From Stomoxys calcitrans (taxonomy: Eukaryota > Arthropoda > Insecta > Diptera > Muscidae): a stretch of 64,000 nt of DNA. The stretch is from positions 15,965,150-16,029,149 of the forward strand of contig NC_081555.1 in NCBI RefSeq assembly GCF_963082655.1, in the 5' to 3' direction. Below the pieces are notes generated by a model. It saw only the letters and a program-made list of their open reading frames with translations, was not told the origin of the DNA and did not search any database. Below are positions 36,440 through 47,155 of the stretch, one piece after another; within the stretch, counting starts at the first letter, position 1; each line of letters opens with the position of its first letter. Position numbers and translations under genes: made by a program.

Positions 36440-36915
36440 AAAATAGAAATTTTCCTATGGAAAATCCTATTGCAATTTTCCCATGGAAAATCCTATTCAG
36501 TCAGACGGAACTGAAATTTTCCCATGGAAAATCCTATTCAGTCAGACTGAATTGAAATTTTCCCATGGAAAATCCTATTCAGCCGGGCTGAATTGAAAAT
36601 TTTCCATGGATAATCCTATTCACCCAAACTGAATTGAAATTTCCCATGGAAAATCCTATTCAGCCAAACTGAATTGAAATTTTCCCATGGAAAATCCTAT
36701 TCTGCCAGGATAAATTGAAAATTTTCCATGGAAAATCCTATTCAGCCAGGCTTAATTGAAATTTTCCCATGGAAAATCCTATTCGTCCAGGCTAAATTGA
36801 AAATTTCCGATGGAAAACCCTTTTCAGCCAGGCTGAATTGAAATAATCCCACGGAAAATCCTATTCAGCCAGGCTGAATTGAAATTTTCCAACGGAAAAT
36901 CCTATTCAGCCTAAA
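36440..36915 (+). repeat. 41-bp dyad minisatellite, locus 2
   Basis: About 11 units of 41 bp with TTTTCCCATGGAAAA and TTCAGCCAGGCTGAA dyads. They end at 'cctattcagcctaaaggg', where a different tandem repeat begins. Confidence 0.88.
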
Positions 36916-37737
36916 GGGATATGGGCTTTGATTTGTGACCCCACCAAAAACTAAAAATTTTACTAAAAGTTCATGAAAAAAACTTTGAAAATTTTAAATG
37001 GCTGTATCTCCCAAACTATACGCCCTAAAGGAAAATGGGCATTAATTCGTGACTATACCAAAATATTCTATATATCATCAAACACCCATTAAAAATCGAA
37101 ATTTCACTTTTAAAACTTAAAATGGCTGTGTCTCCTAAGCTAAGCGTTTTAGAGGGTATGGGCCCTAATCCGTGATTTCGGAACTGTATCAAAAATTTCA
37201 TTGAAAATCCATTAAAAATCTAAATTTCACTTTCAAAACTTAAAATGACTGTATGTCCTAAGCTATGCGTCCTAGAGGGAAAATGGGCTTTGATTCGTGA
37301 CTCTACTAAACAAATTTTATATTTTAATAAAAATCCATAAAAAATTGAATTTTCAGTTTGAAAACTTTTAATGACTGTATCTCCTAAACTATAGGCAAGT
37401 TAGCCTTAATTCGTGGCTCCAACAAAAAATTCTAAATATCATCAAAAATCCATTAAAAATCGGGATATGTGCCTTATTCCGCGACTCCACCAAAAAATTA
37501 AAATTTTCTCTAAAAATCCATTAAAGATCGAAATTTAACTTTGAAAACTTAAAATGGCTATATCTCCTTAACTATGCGTCCTAGAGGGAAATAAGCCTTA
37601 ATTCGCAGGTCCGTCAAAAAAATTAAAAATTAAACTAAAAATCGTTAAAAATCTAAATTTCTCTTCGAAAACTTAAAATGGATTTTTTCCCTAAACTATT
37701 AGTCCTAGAGGGAAATGGGCCTCAAGTCGTGACTCCG
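36916..37737. repeat. ~124-bp tandem repeat between two 41-bp arrays
   Basis: Units read 'ggctgtatctcctaaactatgcgtcctagagggaaatggg...ttcgtgactccaccaaaaa...aaaatccattaaaaatc'. The anchor recurs near 37003, 37123, 37248, 37373, 37556 and 37680. Spacing is 120-125 bp except for one interval of 183 bp, which holds an extra part-unit. Non-coding, family unknown. Confidence 0.85.
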
Positions 37738-37894
37738 CCAAAAAATTTTATATTTCATATTAAATCCAACAAAATCGAAAAAAATCCTATTCAGCCCGGA
37801 ATAGGATTTTCTTTAGGAAAACTCTAATTCAGCCGGGCTGAATAGGATTTTTTTCGATTTTGTTGGATTTTATATGAAATATAAAATTTTTTGG
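37738..37894. repeat. 60-bp inverted repeat (fold-back) at array junction
   Basis: Positions 37738-37797 and 37835-37894 are reverse complements over 60 bp with a single mismatch, separated by 37 bp. Each arm joins the end of the 124-bp repeat ('ccaaaaaattttatatttca') to the 41-bp repeat ('tcctattcagccc'). The repeat boundary is therefore present twice in opposite orientations. Confidence 0.92.
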
Positions 37895-38285
37895 TTCTGA
37901 ATTGAATTGGAGTTTTCCTAAAGAAAATCCTATTCAGCCGGGCTGAATGGGAGTTTTCCTAGAGAAAATCCTATTCAGCCGGGCTGAATTGGAATTTTCC
38001 TAAAGAAAAACCTATTTAGCAGGGCTGAATTGGAATTTTCCTAAAGAAAATCCTATTCAGCCGGGCTGAATTGGAATTTTCCTAAAGAAAATCCTATTCA
38101 GCCGGGCTGAATTGGAATTTTCCTAAAGAAAATCCTATTCAGCCGGGCTGAATTGGAATTTTCCTAAAGAAAATCCTATTCAGCCGGGCTGAATTAGAAT
38201 TTTCATAAAGAAAATCCTATTCAGCCGTGCTGAATTGGAATTTTCCTAAAGAAAATCCTATTTAGCCAGGCTGAAATGGAATCGA
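37785..38285 (+). repeat. 41-bp dyad minisatellite, locus 3
   Basis: About 11 units of 41 bp ('ggaattttcctaaagaaaatcctattcagccgggctgaatt'). The central ones are almost identical. Dyad TTCAGCCGGGCTGAA is conserved and the second dyad is weakened to TTTTCCTAAAGAAAA. It ends at the DINE-like fragment that follows. Confidence 0.9.
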
Positions 38286-38287
38286 AT

Positions 38288-38775
38288 TGGTTATGTCCAC
38301 TTGAAAATTTGCACACATTCTTTTTTTATTAATGTTGATAATTGGGGATAGCAAATGGGCCATATAGTTTCAGATTTGGATATAGCTCCCATATAAACCG
38401 CCTCCCGTTTTGACTTCTTGAGCCCTAGAAGCCGCAATTGTCATCCGATTTCGTTGAAATTTCGCACAAAGTGATTTTTTAAGACTTCCAATAGACTAAT
38501 ATAGCACCCATATAAAACGGTGTCCCGATTTGACATCTTTAACCTCCGGAAGCCGCAATTATTGTCCGATTTGGCTGAAATTTTGTACGTAGTGTTTTAT
38601 ACTAAAACCTAAAATGGCTCTCATATAATTGGATCTCCCGGTTATCTTCTACTGCACATATGCTGAATTTTAGTATCTAAACTGCACGTATGCCTTTCAA
38701 CTAAGCTCATCTGAGTAAATTTCAAGTTAAATCCATGGTGGTAAGTTCCCTGCCGCATTTAACACGATGGTTTTC
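38288..38775 (+). mobile_element. DINE-like fragment
   Basis: It starts in the middle of the 5' block ('acttgaaaatttgcacacattctttttttattaatg'), has about two and a half internal repeats, and ends in decayed 3' sequence ('ccatggtggtaagttccctgccgcatttaacacg'). Confidence 0.7.
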
Positions 38776-39540
38776 TTCTACTCTTCCCCCCACTGTTCCT
38801 CCCAATCACACCATATTTGCTAGTCCATTTAAGGCTGGCCTGCCATCAAACTCATCTGGTACGCAATGCATTATCACTCACTCACTTACTCATCGACATC
38901 GACATTAACTCACTCACGTATAACATGTTGCGCCTGCGCATATTCGAACGTCATGTTATGGTTGTCTAGTCAAAGCAGTGACAGCGGCTGCAAAAGTCGA
39001 ACGCCTGCATTTTTTTGGGGAGCAGTTTTTACAAAACGTTTGAAAATGTAGCTTTGCATGAAGGTGCTAAGCGTTTTATTGGATGGTGTGGCATAAATAC
39101 AACCGATGTTGCTGTCTAGGGTTTTGTTTTCTTTGGCTTCTTTTGAAAACACAATTTGTTTGGGTTTTGTCAATTAATTAAAAATTCAAAACAAATTTAC
39201 ATACCTACATCGTACATCGTACACAGCTACAAACATTATAATGCCATTGATTTTCGGTGTTAGGGTTCATTGTTGGCCTCTCAGGGATGCGGTGGTATTT
39301 TCATTTATTTTTGAAAGCCATAAATTGTCGAATGGTTTTTGGGAATTAACATAACAATCAATTAAGCCATCGCTATTGAAGGAATTTTGCAAAAGCTTTG
39401 ATTAAAGCTGAATTGATTGTTTATTTGAGAATTTCAAAACTCTTTGATATTCAAATGTGGGAATATGAATCATGAAACACTCAGTTTGTATAAAATAAAT
39501 TTTATAGCAAAATATTTTTGTTTATATTTATTTCTTGTGA
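38776..39540. other. Unique DNA
   Basis: No gene or repeat recognised. A short ACTC-rich stretch lies near 38875-38920. Confidence 0.4.
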
Positions 39541-39544
39541 GCAG

Positions 39545-41045
39545 CATACAGCCTGGCTGAATAAGGTTTTCCATAGGAAAACTGCAATTCAGCCTGGCTG
39601 AATAAGGTTTTCCATAGGAAAACTGCAACTCAGCCTGGCTGAATAGGGTTTTCCATAGGAAAACTGCAATTCAGCCTGGCTGAATAGGGTTTTCCATGGG
39701 AAAACTGCAATTCAGCCTGGCTGAAGAGGGTTTTCCATGGGAAAACTGCAATTCAGCCTGGCTGAATAGGGTTTTCCATAGGAAAACTGCAATTCAGCCT
39801 GGCTGAATAGGGTTTTCCATAGGAAAACTGCAATTCAGCCTGGCTGAATAAGGTTTTCCATAGGAAAACTGCAATTCAGCCTGGCTGAATAAGGTTTTCC
39901 ATAAGAAAACTGCAATTCAGCCTGGCTGAATAAGGTTTTCCATAGGAAAACTGCAATTCAGCCTGGCTGAATAAGGTTTTCCATAGGAAAACTGCAATTC
40001 AGCCTGGCTGAATAAGGTTTTCCATAGGAAAACTGCAATTCAGCCTGGCTGAATAAGGTTTTCCATAGGAAAACTGCAATTCAGCCTGGCTGAATAAGGT
40101 TTTCCATAGGAAAACTGCAATTCAGCCTGGCTGAATAAGGTTTTCCATACGAAAACTGCAATTCAGCCTGGCTGAATAAGGTTTTCCATAGGAAAACTGC
40201 AATTCAGCCTGTCTGAATAAGGTTTTCCATAGGAAAACTGCAATTCAGCCTGGCTGAATAAGGTTTTCCATAGGAAAACTGCAATTCAGCCTGGCTGAAT
40301 AAGGTTTTCCATAGGAAAACTGCAATTCAGCCTGGCTGAATAAGGTTTTCCATAGGAAAACTGCAATTCAGCCTGGCTGAATAAGGTTTTCCATACGAAA
40401 ACTGCAATTCAGCCTGGCTGAATAAGGTTTTCCATAGGAAAACTGCAATTCAGCCTGGCTGAATAAGGTTTTCCATAGGAAAACTGCAATTCAGCTTGGC
40501 TGAATGAGGTTTTCCATAGGAAAACTGCAATTCAGCCTGGCTGAATAGGGTTTTCCATAGGAAAACTGCAACTCAGCCTGGCTGAATAGGGTTTTCCATA
40601 GGAAAACTGCAATTCAGCCTGGCTGAATAGGGTTTTCCATGGGAAAACTGCAATTCAGCCTGGCTGAATAGGGTTTTCCATAGGAAAACTGCAATTCAGC
40701 CTGGCTGAATAGGGTTTTCCATAGGAAAACTGCAATTCAGCCTGGCTGAATAGGGTTTTCCATAGGAAAACTGCAATTCAGCCTGGCTGAATAGGGTTTT
40801 CCATAGGAAAACTGCAATTCAGCCTGGCTGAATAGGGTTTTCCATAGGAAAACTGCAATTCAGCCTGGCTGAATAGGGTTTTCCATAGGAAAACTGCAAT
40901 TCAGCCTGGCTGAATAGGGTTTTCCATAGGAAAACTGCAATTCAGCCTGGCTGAATAGGGTTTTCCATAGGAAAACTGCAATTCAGCCTGGCTGAATAGG
41001 GTTTTCCATAGGAAAACTGCAATTCAGCCTGGCTGAATAAGGATT
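39545..41045 (+). repeat. 41-bp dyad minisatellite in perfect register (37 monomers)
   Basis: 'gcctggctga' runs from 39551 to 41027, exactly 36 x 41 bp with no net indel. Each monomer has the dyad ATTCAGCC-T-GGCTGAAT and the dyad GTTTTCC-ata-GGAAAAC. Two monomer types (aataagg and aataggg) occur in blocks: A x2, B x5, A x about 17, B x about 12. A rare variant pair (caactcagcc, then ccatggg) near 39633 recurs near 40576, 943 bp or 23 monomers later. Minimal drift implies recent amplification or strong homogenisation. Confidence 0.96.
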
Positions 41046-41862
41046 GTTAAGGGAATTTTTTAGTTTTTTAGTATTGGATTTTATTTTATCTAATTCTTAC
41101 AGCCATGGCATCTTTTCTTTCATAATTTATCCATTGACACATCATTTTCATTTTAACTGGCATCTATGGAAATTGATATTCATATGCTTCATATCCCTTG
41201 GCGTCACTGACGGTATTTCGAATTCCTATTTTGTTTTTGTTTCTTTTTTTTTTTTTTTTCTTGCTCTATAGATAGAAGGTGGATACATATACGATACATA
41301 ATTTTAAATTTGTCACGGTTCCGTTGTTTTTCATAAAACTTATCACATTTCACACATATAAAATAACTTCATTTGAACGGTTTTAAACAAAAGAAACAAA
41401 ACTAAAACACAAAAAAAACAAAAAATATTCATTTCATACTGTCATTCAGACGCCCACACAATTTATGTAAAACAAAAACAAGAATTGAAAAGGTCTGCCT
41501 CTCCCTAACTACTTGTGTTACTGTCTACTTGTCCATCTGTCTGACTGTCTAAGGCCCTCCATTAAAGCCCACATCTTGGAACACTACCAGAAAAGAGATA
41601 AATTAGCTGCTAATAGAATTAGTTTGATAACAAGTTTTTATTGGAATCTTTGAATTAGAGAAGTGTGAAATTAGTTTTAGGAAAAATGACCATAACAAAT
41701 TTATTGGACATATATGAGGGGTAAAGACCCCTATTTAAATTAGCTGGGGAGTACATAAATTGGAAAACAAGGCAAGAGATATTTATGAAATTGAGTGATA
41801 GAGCAGGGGAATGATAGAGGGATAATCCAAAATTAGGCAACTGACAAAAGAAAAGCTGAAAC
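41046..41862. other. Unique AT-rich DNA
   Basis: A 16-T run near 41247 followed by 'cttgctctatag' has splice-acceptor character, but no coding sequence is attached. Nothing else seen. Confidence 0.4.
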
Positions 41863-41990
41863 TTAGCCTGACGGAATAAGGAATACTGCATTTCAGCCGA
41901 ACTGATTTGGGTTTTCCATAGGAAAACTGCAACTCAGCTTGGCTGATTAAGGTTTTCCATGTAAAAACTGCTATTCAGCCAGGCTGGTCA
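41863..41990 (+). repeat. 41-bp family, three decayed monomers
   Basis: 'ttagcctgacggaataaggaatactgcatttcagccgaactg', then 'gggttttccataggaaaactgc' and 'cagccaggctgg'. Clearly of the 39545 array type but degraded. Confidence 0.75.
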
Positions 41991-42755
41991 GGCCAGATGT
42001 TTTCTCCTTTTTCACCACCATTTCAATTGGCACTTCTTTCGGAAGTTCATTGGAAAGAAAGCCTAACTAATTTCTGGGCAACCTAAAAATGTCCATATTG
42101 TTTGGCATACAATAAAAAAAAATTCCATTAGTTATCATGGTTTTACTGCCAACTCATTGTAATGGTTGCCAATACCAAAGGTATTTCAATTGTCCATAGG
42201 CCTTTTTTTCCCAATGAACGCTTCCAACACTTGCCGTTATGCACTTTACATGGTGAAGTTTAAGGTAATTTGCTGGCATTAAACAAAACGTTAAACAAAA
42301 AAATCACTTAAACATGCTTTTCAGTTTTCAATAACACCAAATTTATATAATTGAGATCTAAAATCATAGATAATTTAAAAAAAAAAATAAATAAATAAAA
42401 GAAATAAAAGCGTGCAACACTAGCAATACTAATCGCATTGTCTTTCCTGGTCTGGCTTGGCATGAAAATTCAGTTCAATAATAATAATAACATGACTTGA
42501 CTTGGTTTTAACAACCATAAGCTGCCTTAAGGCTATAACCCTTCCCACCAACATCACCTATCTGAATGGCTTAGCTGTAGAAGTACTCTTTTCTTATCAT
42601 GGGATGGCGCATGGAAAAAGAGAAACCCACAGAAACACACAAAATGGTTATAATAGGGAAATTTTTACTGGAGCTAAATGATAACATAACCCAGAATTTG
42701 AGCTCTGAAAGCAATTTCACAGTACAGCTGATATGTTGGTTAGGTTGAGGAAAAC
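41991..42755. other. Unique AT-rich DNA
   Basis: No gene recognised. An A-rich simple stretch lies at 42373-42408. Confidence 0.4.
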
Positions 42756-42870
42756 GCTCAAGGAAATTCAGTCAGACTGAATTGCAGTTTTCCTTAAAAA
42801 AAACGTATTCAGCCAGGGTGAATTACAGTTTTCCTATACAAAACCTTATTCAACCTGCAAATTTTCTTAA
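42756..42870 (+). repeat. 41-bp family, about two to three decayed monomers
   Basis: 'gtcagactgaattgcagttttcctta', 'cagccagggtgaattacagttttcctat' and 'ccttattcaacctg' follow the 41-bp rhythm. Confidence 0.7.
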
Positions 42871-42921
42871 CTAAAATGTTCTTGCTTTAAAAATCCTATT
42901 AGATTTTTAAAAATTTACTTT

Positions 42922-42934
42922 TCTTATGGATGTA
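42922..42934. repeat. Target duplication, LINE 3' side
   Basis: TCTTATGGATGTA, identical to 44651-44663. Confidence 0.9.
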
Positions 42935-44650
42935 TGTTAGGTTAGGTTCAAGTTACAGTCTGCCATCAGACTCACTTAGACGTTTTCGTCCATTGTGATA
43001 CCACAGACACAGAATAAGGAAGATGACTTCTAGTTCCTACCGTTGAACCATCCAGATCGCCTTAAAAAGTCCTATAACTTGCGAATGTTCACATCCGCTA
43101 AATCAGACAGGTTCTCAAAGAAATGAGAACCTAAAGTGGAACTCCTTCTGACTGTGCACTAGCAGTACACACACACAAAAGATGTTCTATAGTCTCTTCT
43201 TCTTCGATGTCCTCACAGCTTGTGCAAAAGTCGTTGCTGGCAACCTTGCCCCTGCCAGCATGTTTTCCGATTAGACAGTGACCTGTCATGACGGACACAG
43301 TGACTGAGACGTCTGTTCTAGCCAATGACAGCAAGCAAGTCTAGATTGGGCCATATAGTTTTAAAATGCTCACAGCCCCTTCTTTGTGCCCATTTATCAT
43401 TCGTTGTCCTTCGGGCCTGGTCCTGAAAACTTAGCTTACATGTCGCTAGAGGCATACCCACAGATTCCAGTATCCCTTGAATGTGTAGGGTAGTTCCTAG
43501 TCTCGCAAGATCGTCCGCTTTACAATTCCCTAGGATATCTCTATCGCCCGGCACCCAGAACAGGTGAATTTTGAACTATTCAGCCATCTCGTTGAGAGGT
43601 CTGCAACAGTCAAGGGCGGTTTTTGTGTTCAGAAATACCTTCTCCAGGGATATAATGGCTGCCTGGATATCTGAGAAGATATGCCAATCGTAATGACATT
43701 ATATCTAAACCGTTCCACCGATTTCTTAATTGCAAGGATCTCCGCTTGATACACACTGCAGTGGTCGGCTAATCTTTTCGATATGAGCAGTTCCAAATAT
43801 TTAGAGTACCCAAAGTCCACCTGGACGTTTAGTTTGGAACCATCCGTATAGAAGTCTATGTAGCTTCTGTTACCAGGAATATCGTAGTTCCATTCGGTTC
43901 TATTAGGAATAATGGTACAGTACTTTTTATTAAAAAGCGGCTCAGGTAGAGTGTTCCACACTGCCTGGAACATCGGATATTGTATAAAAGGATAACACAG
44001 TATCCGTAGCCCCCACATGACCAATGAGAAAGCTCCCTTAACCTAACGGCAGCAGTCGCAGCAATTTGCCTAGCCACAATGTCCAGAGGCATTAGCATCA
44101 TTCAGTGCATCAGGAGGTGTCGTCCTCAGTGCGGCTGTGATGCACCAACAAGCCATCCTTTGGATCCGGTTAAGTATTGAGCAGTAGGTGCACTTGTGAA
44201 GCGCCGTCCACCAAACCACAACACCATATAGCATTGTAGGTCTGACAACTGCAGTATACACCCAATGCATGACACGCGATCTAAACGCCCAACCTTTGCC
44301 AATAGCTCTCTTGCAGGTGTATAGGGCAAGAGTTGCCTTTCATGCCCTTTCCAAAATGGGTTTGAAGTTCAATTTCCTGTCCAGCAAAATAACCATATAT
44401 TTTGACCTTTCTGTAAATGGAACATTCTCTCCTCCCAAGGAGACAGGTTCCACTGTAGGCAAATTGTACAATATCTCCTGCTGAAAAGAACTACTTCTGT
44501 CTTGTAAGGATTTATACCTACTTTACCACTTTCGGTAGCCCACTTCGCTATTGCACGTAGAGCTTCCTAAAGTATGTCTCTTAGAGTGCTAGAAAACTTC
44601 CCCTAACCGCTATTGCCACGTCATCAGCATTCGCCACCACTTTAGCGCTC
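42935..44650 (-). mobile_element. 5'-truncated RNase-H non-LTR retrotransposon, 1.7 kb
   Basis: An insertion of 1,716 bp bounded by exact 13-bp direct repeats, the hallmark of target-primed reverse transcription. On the minus strand it starts inside the reverse transcriptase, runs through an RNase H domain and a short 3' region, and ends in AACCTAACCTAACA without a poly-A tail. A 3' end of TAACC-type repeats and a C-terminal RNase H are features of the I/Loa-like group. I cannot place the exact clade. No 5' end or first open frame is present. Confidence 0.92.
43110..44640 (-). pseudogene. Reverse transcriptase / RNase H relic of the LINE
   Basis: Reading the minus strand: VVANADDVAIAV near 44630-44590 is the catalytic YADD box with Tyr changed to Asn; GWAFRSRVMHWVYTAVVRPTM belongs to the thumb/connection region. 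At 43860-43825 YIDFYTDGSK gives the first RNase H aspartate; YQAEILAI gives the glutamate; PGDRDILGNCKADDLAR near 43550-43505 gives the final RNase H aspartate. The C-terminal part has TGHCLIGKHAGR and a Cys/His-type CTSC...EHLLCVC. Pieces fall in different frames with stops between them, so it is dead. Confidence 0.92.
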
Positions 44651-44663
44651 TCTTATGGATGTA
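44651..44663. repeat. Target duplication, LINE 5' side
   Basis: TCTTATGGATGTA, identical to 42922-42934. Confidence 0.9.
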
Positions 44664-44691
44664 ATCTCAACACAAGAAGAACTAAACAAGT

Positions 44692-44932
44692 TGCATATTT
44701 GCCCACAAACATTCTATTAAGGAACAGGGGCAAACTTCTCTCATATCAATGAGTGCTGTCTGAATCAAGTTTTAAGTTCAATGGTTAGGGGCCTCCTTTT
44801 TATAGCCGAGTCCAAACAGCATGCCGCTTTAGGAGGGGATAACCGCAGCTGGCAGTTTTTCTTATATTCTCGCAAGGATTCGAGCCCAGGCCTTCAGCGT
44901 CATAGGGGGATAACCTCTGCGTTACGGCGGCC
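44692..44932 (-). mobile_element. tRNA-derived SINE, copy 4 (internal deletion)
   Basis: On the minus strand the head has GCCGTAACGCAGAGGTTA and GGGCTCGAATCC, with the body to 'ttcctta' and 'aatgtttgtgggc'. About 70 bp are missing between 'gcatgccgc' and 'ttaggaggg' compared with the other copies. It lies 30 bp beyond the LINE. Confidence 0.82.
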
Positions 44933-45505
44933 TTGAACAAAAAGAACTTTACTCAACCCAAACTCGTATCAGTCATGGTCAATGGTTTGTGTGATTTTTG
45001 GTGCTTTTTTTCTTTTTCGATATGTAAAGGCCTTATAAGTGAAATTTGTATATAGAAAAAAAGGTCTTTTCCTTTCTTCGAGTGTAAGCCCAAAAGAATC
45101 GTGAGTCATGGCAAATGCTTAAACCTACTACAAGCGATAATAAAAGAAGCGCATTGACTTTTTTTGTACCTATGTACTTATGGTGTGTTTTGTTTTTTTT
45201 TTTAAAGTACAGATGCCAAAGTTGGTGCTTGTTATACAGTGGAGATTGAATATAAGGAAGGCAGTCAAGTAAAATAAGTCAAAAATTTTATAAAAAATTT
45301 AGTCTTTAAAATTTTCCTTAAACAATGTTTAACAAAATTTTCGAAAAATCAAAAAAAATTTTTTTCAGTAAATTTCTGTAAAAATTTACACAAATTATAG
45401 CTTTCTAATTAATATTAAGAAAATTTCATTAAATTAATTTTTAACAAAATTTTTGGAAATAAAATTACAAAAAAATTTTCATTGAATTTTTTTGCAAAAA
45501 TTTTT
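44933..45505. other. Unique AT-rich DNA
   Basis: No gene recognised. The right part is A/T-homopolymer-rich. Confidence 0.4.
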
Positions 45506-45509
45506 ATAC

Positions 45510-46725
45510 AATTTTTATACCCACCACCATAGGTTGGCGGTATACTAATTTAGTCATTATGTTTGTTACACCCCGAAATATTGATCAGCGACCCCATAAA
45601 CCACATATATTCTGGATCGTCTCCACATTCTGAGTCTATCTAGCCTTGTCCGTCCGTCCATCTGTCAAAATCAAGATAGCTGTCAAACGCGTAAAGCTAG
45701 CAGCATGAAATTTTACACCAACGGCTATATCGGTTTAGATTTGGGTATAGCTCCCATATAAACCGAGCCCCGGATTTGACTTCTAAAGCCGATCCCCGGA
45801 TTTTACTTCTTGAGCCTCAATTTTCATCCGATTTGACTGAAATTCGGAACGAAGACTTGAGTCGTGACTTCCTACATAAATGCCAAGTATGATCAGAATC
45901 GGTCTGTAAACAGATAAAGCCCCCATATAAACCGATCCCCGGATTTGACTACTTGAGCCCTTAGAAGCCCAATTTTCATCCGATTTGGAAATAAAATTAC
46001 AAAAAAATTTTCATTGAATTTTTGTTGCAAAAATTTTTATACAATTTTTATACCCACCACCATAGGTTGGCGGTATACTAATTTAGTCATTCTGTTTGTT
46101 ACACCCCGAAATATTGATCAGCGACCCCATAAACCACATATATTCTGGATCGTCTCCACATTCTGAGTCTATCTAGCCTTGTCCGTCCGTCCATCTGTCA
46201 AAATCAAGATAGCTGTCAAACGCGTAAAGCTAGCAGCATGAAATTTTACACCAACGGCTATATCGGTTTAGATTTGGGTATAGCTCCCATATAAACCGAG
46301 CCCCGGATTTGACTTCTAAAGCCGATCCCCGGATTTTACTTCTTGAGCCTCAATTTTCATCCGATTTGACTGAAATTCGGAACGAAGACTTGAGTCGTGA
46401 CTTCCTACATAAATGCCAAGTATGATCAGAATCGGTCTGTAAACAGATAAAGCCCCCATATAAACCGATCCCCGGATTTGACTACTTGAGCCCTTAGAAG
46501 CCCAATTTTCATCCGATTTGGAACAATGACTTGAGTTATGACTTCCGATTTGGCTGAAATTTGAGAGAAAGACTTGTGTTATGGCTTCCTACATCCGCGC
46601 CAAGTATGATCCGAATCGGTCTATAAACAGATATAACCCCTATATAAACCGATCCCAAGATTTGACTACTTGAGTCCTCATTAGCTTAAATTTTCACCAG
46701 TTTTCGCTGAAATTTGACCCAAAAC
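45510..46725 (+). mobile_element. DINE-like element with internal 532-bp tandem duplication
   Basis: TATACCCaccaccataggttggcgGTATA opens the element at 45517 and again at 46050. The whole segment 45451-45988 (5' flank, 5' block, about two internal repeats) is repeated at 45984-46521 with one substitution and a one-base length change. The second copy continues with two more internal repeats to about 46715. The 3' hairpin is absent. Confidence 0.9.
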
Positions 46726-46892
46726 CCTATCTTTTGAAAGGATTAATGAAAACTTGACAAAGTCTTCATTAACTACTTTGTATACAATTTCAAAAACCTC
46801 ATTTTAAAAATATCCATTTTCATAAAATTTCCTTAAAACCCTTTTCAAAATAAAATTGAAAAAAAAAGTAAAAAAAAATTGAAAATAGAAAT
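46726..46892. other. AT-rich spacer
   Basis: No feature. A-rich run near 46860-46885. Confidence 0.4.
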
Positions 46893-46948
46893 CCGGCAGA
46901 GCCCGGTCGGGATTCGAACCTGGACACACGGATCAAAAGCGAAAGCCG
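46893..46948 (-). repeat. Fragment of the tRNA-like repeat
   Basis: 'cccggtcgggattcgaacctggacacacgga' on the plus strand is the complement of the B-box-like end (GGTTCGAATCCCG) of the repeat at 62923-63368. About 55 bp only. Confidence 0.6.
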
Positions 46949-46964
46949 TTATCTAGTACATAAA

Positions 46965-47155
46965 AACCACATTTCATAAAAATTCGGTGAAAAACATACC
47001 GAGGAGCCCAACAAAAATCACTGTGCCAAATTTTAGCGAAATCGGGTAATGAATGCCTCTTTTATGGACCCAAGACCCTAAATAGACAGATCGGTTTATC
47101 TGACAGCTGTATCTAAATAAATTCCGATTATGACCATACTCGGTACACAGAAAAA
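46965..47155 (-). mobile_element. DINE-like internal-repeat fragment
   Basis: 'gtgccaaattttagcgaaatcgggtaatgaatgc', 'tatggacccaagaccctaaat' and 'atcggtttatctgacagctg' belong to the subfamily seen at 14294. One and a quarter units, no ends. Confidence 0.65.

Noticed and set aside
15930..41045. CRISPR-like arrays (29-bp and 41-bp repeats)
   Set aside because: Monomers are directly contiguous with no unique spacers, and the context is a fly genome.
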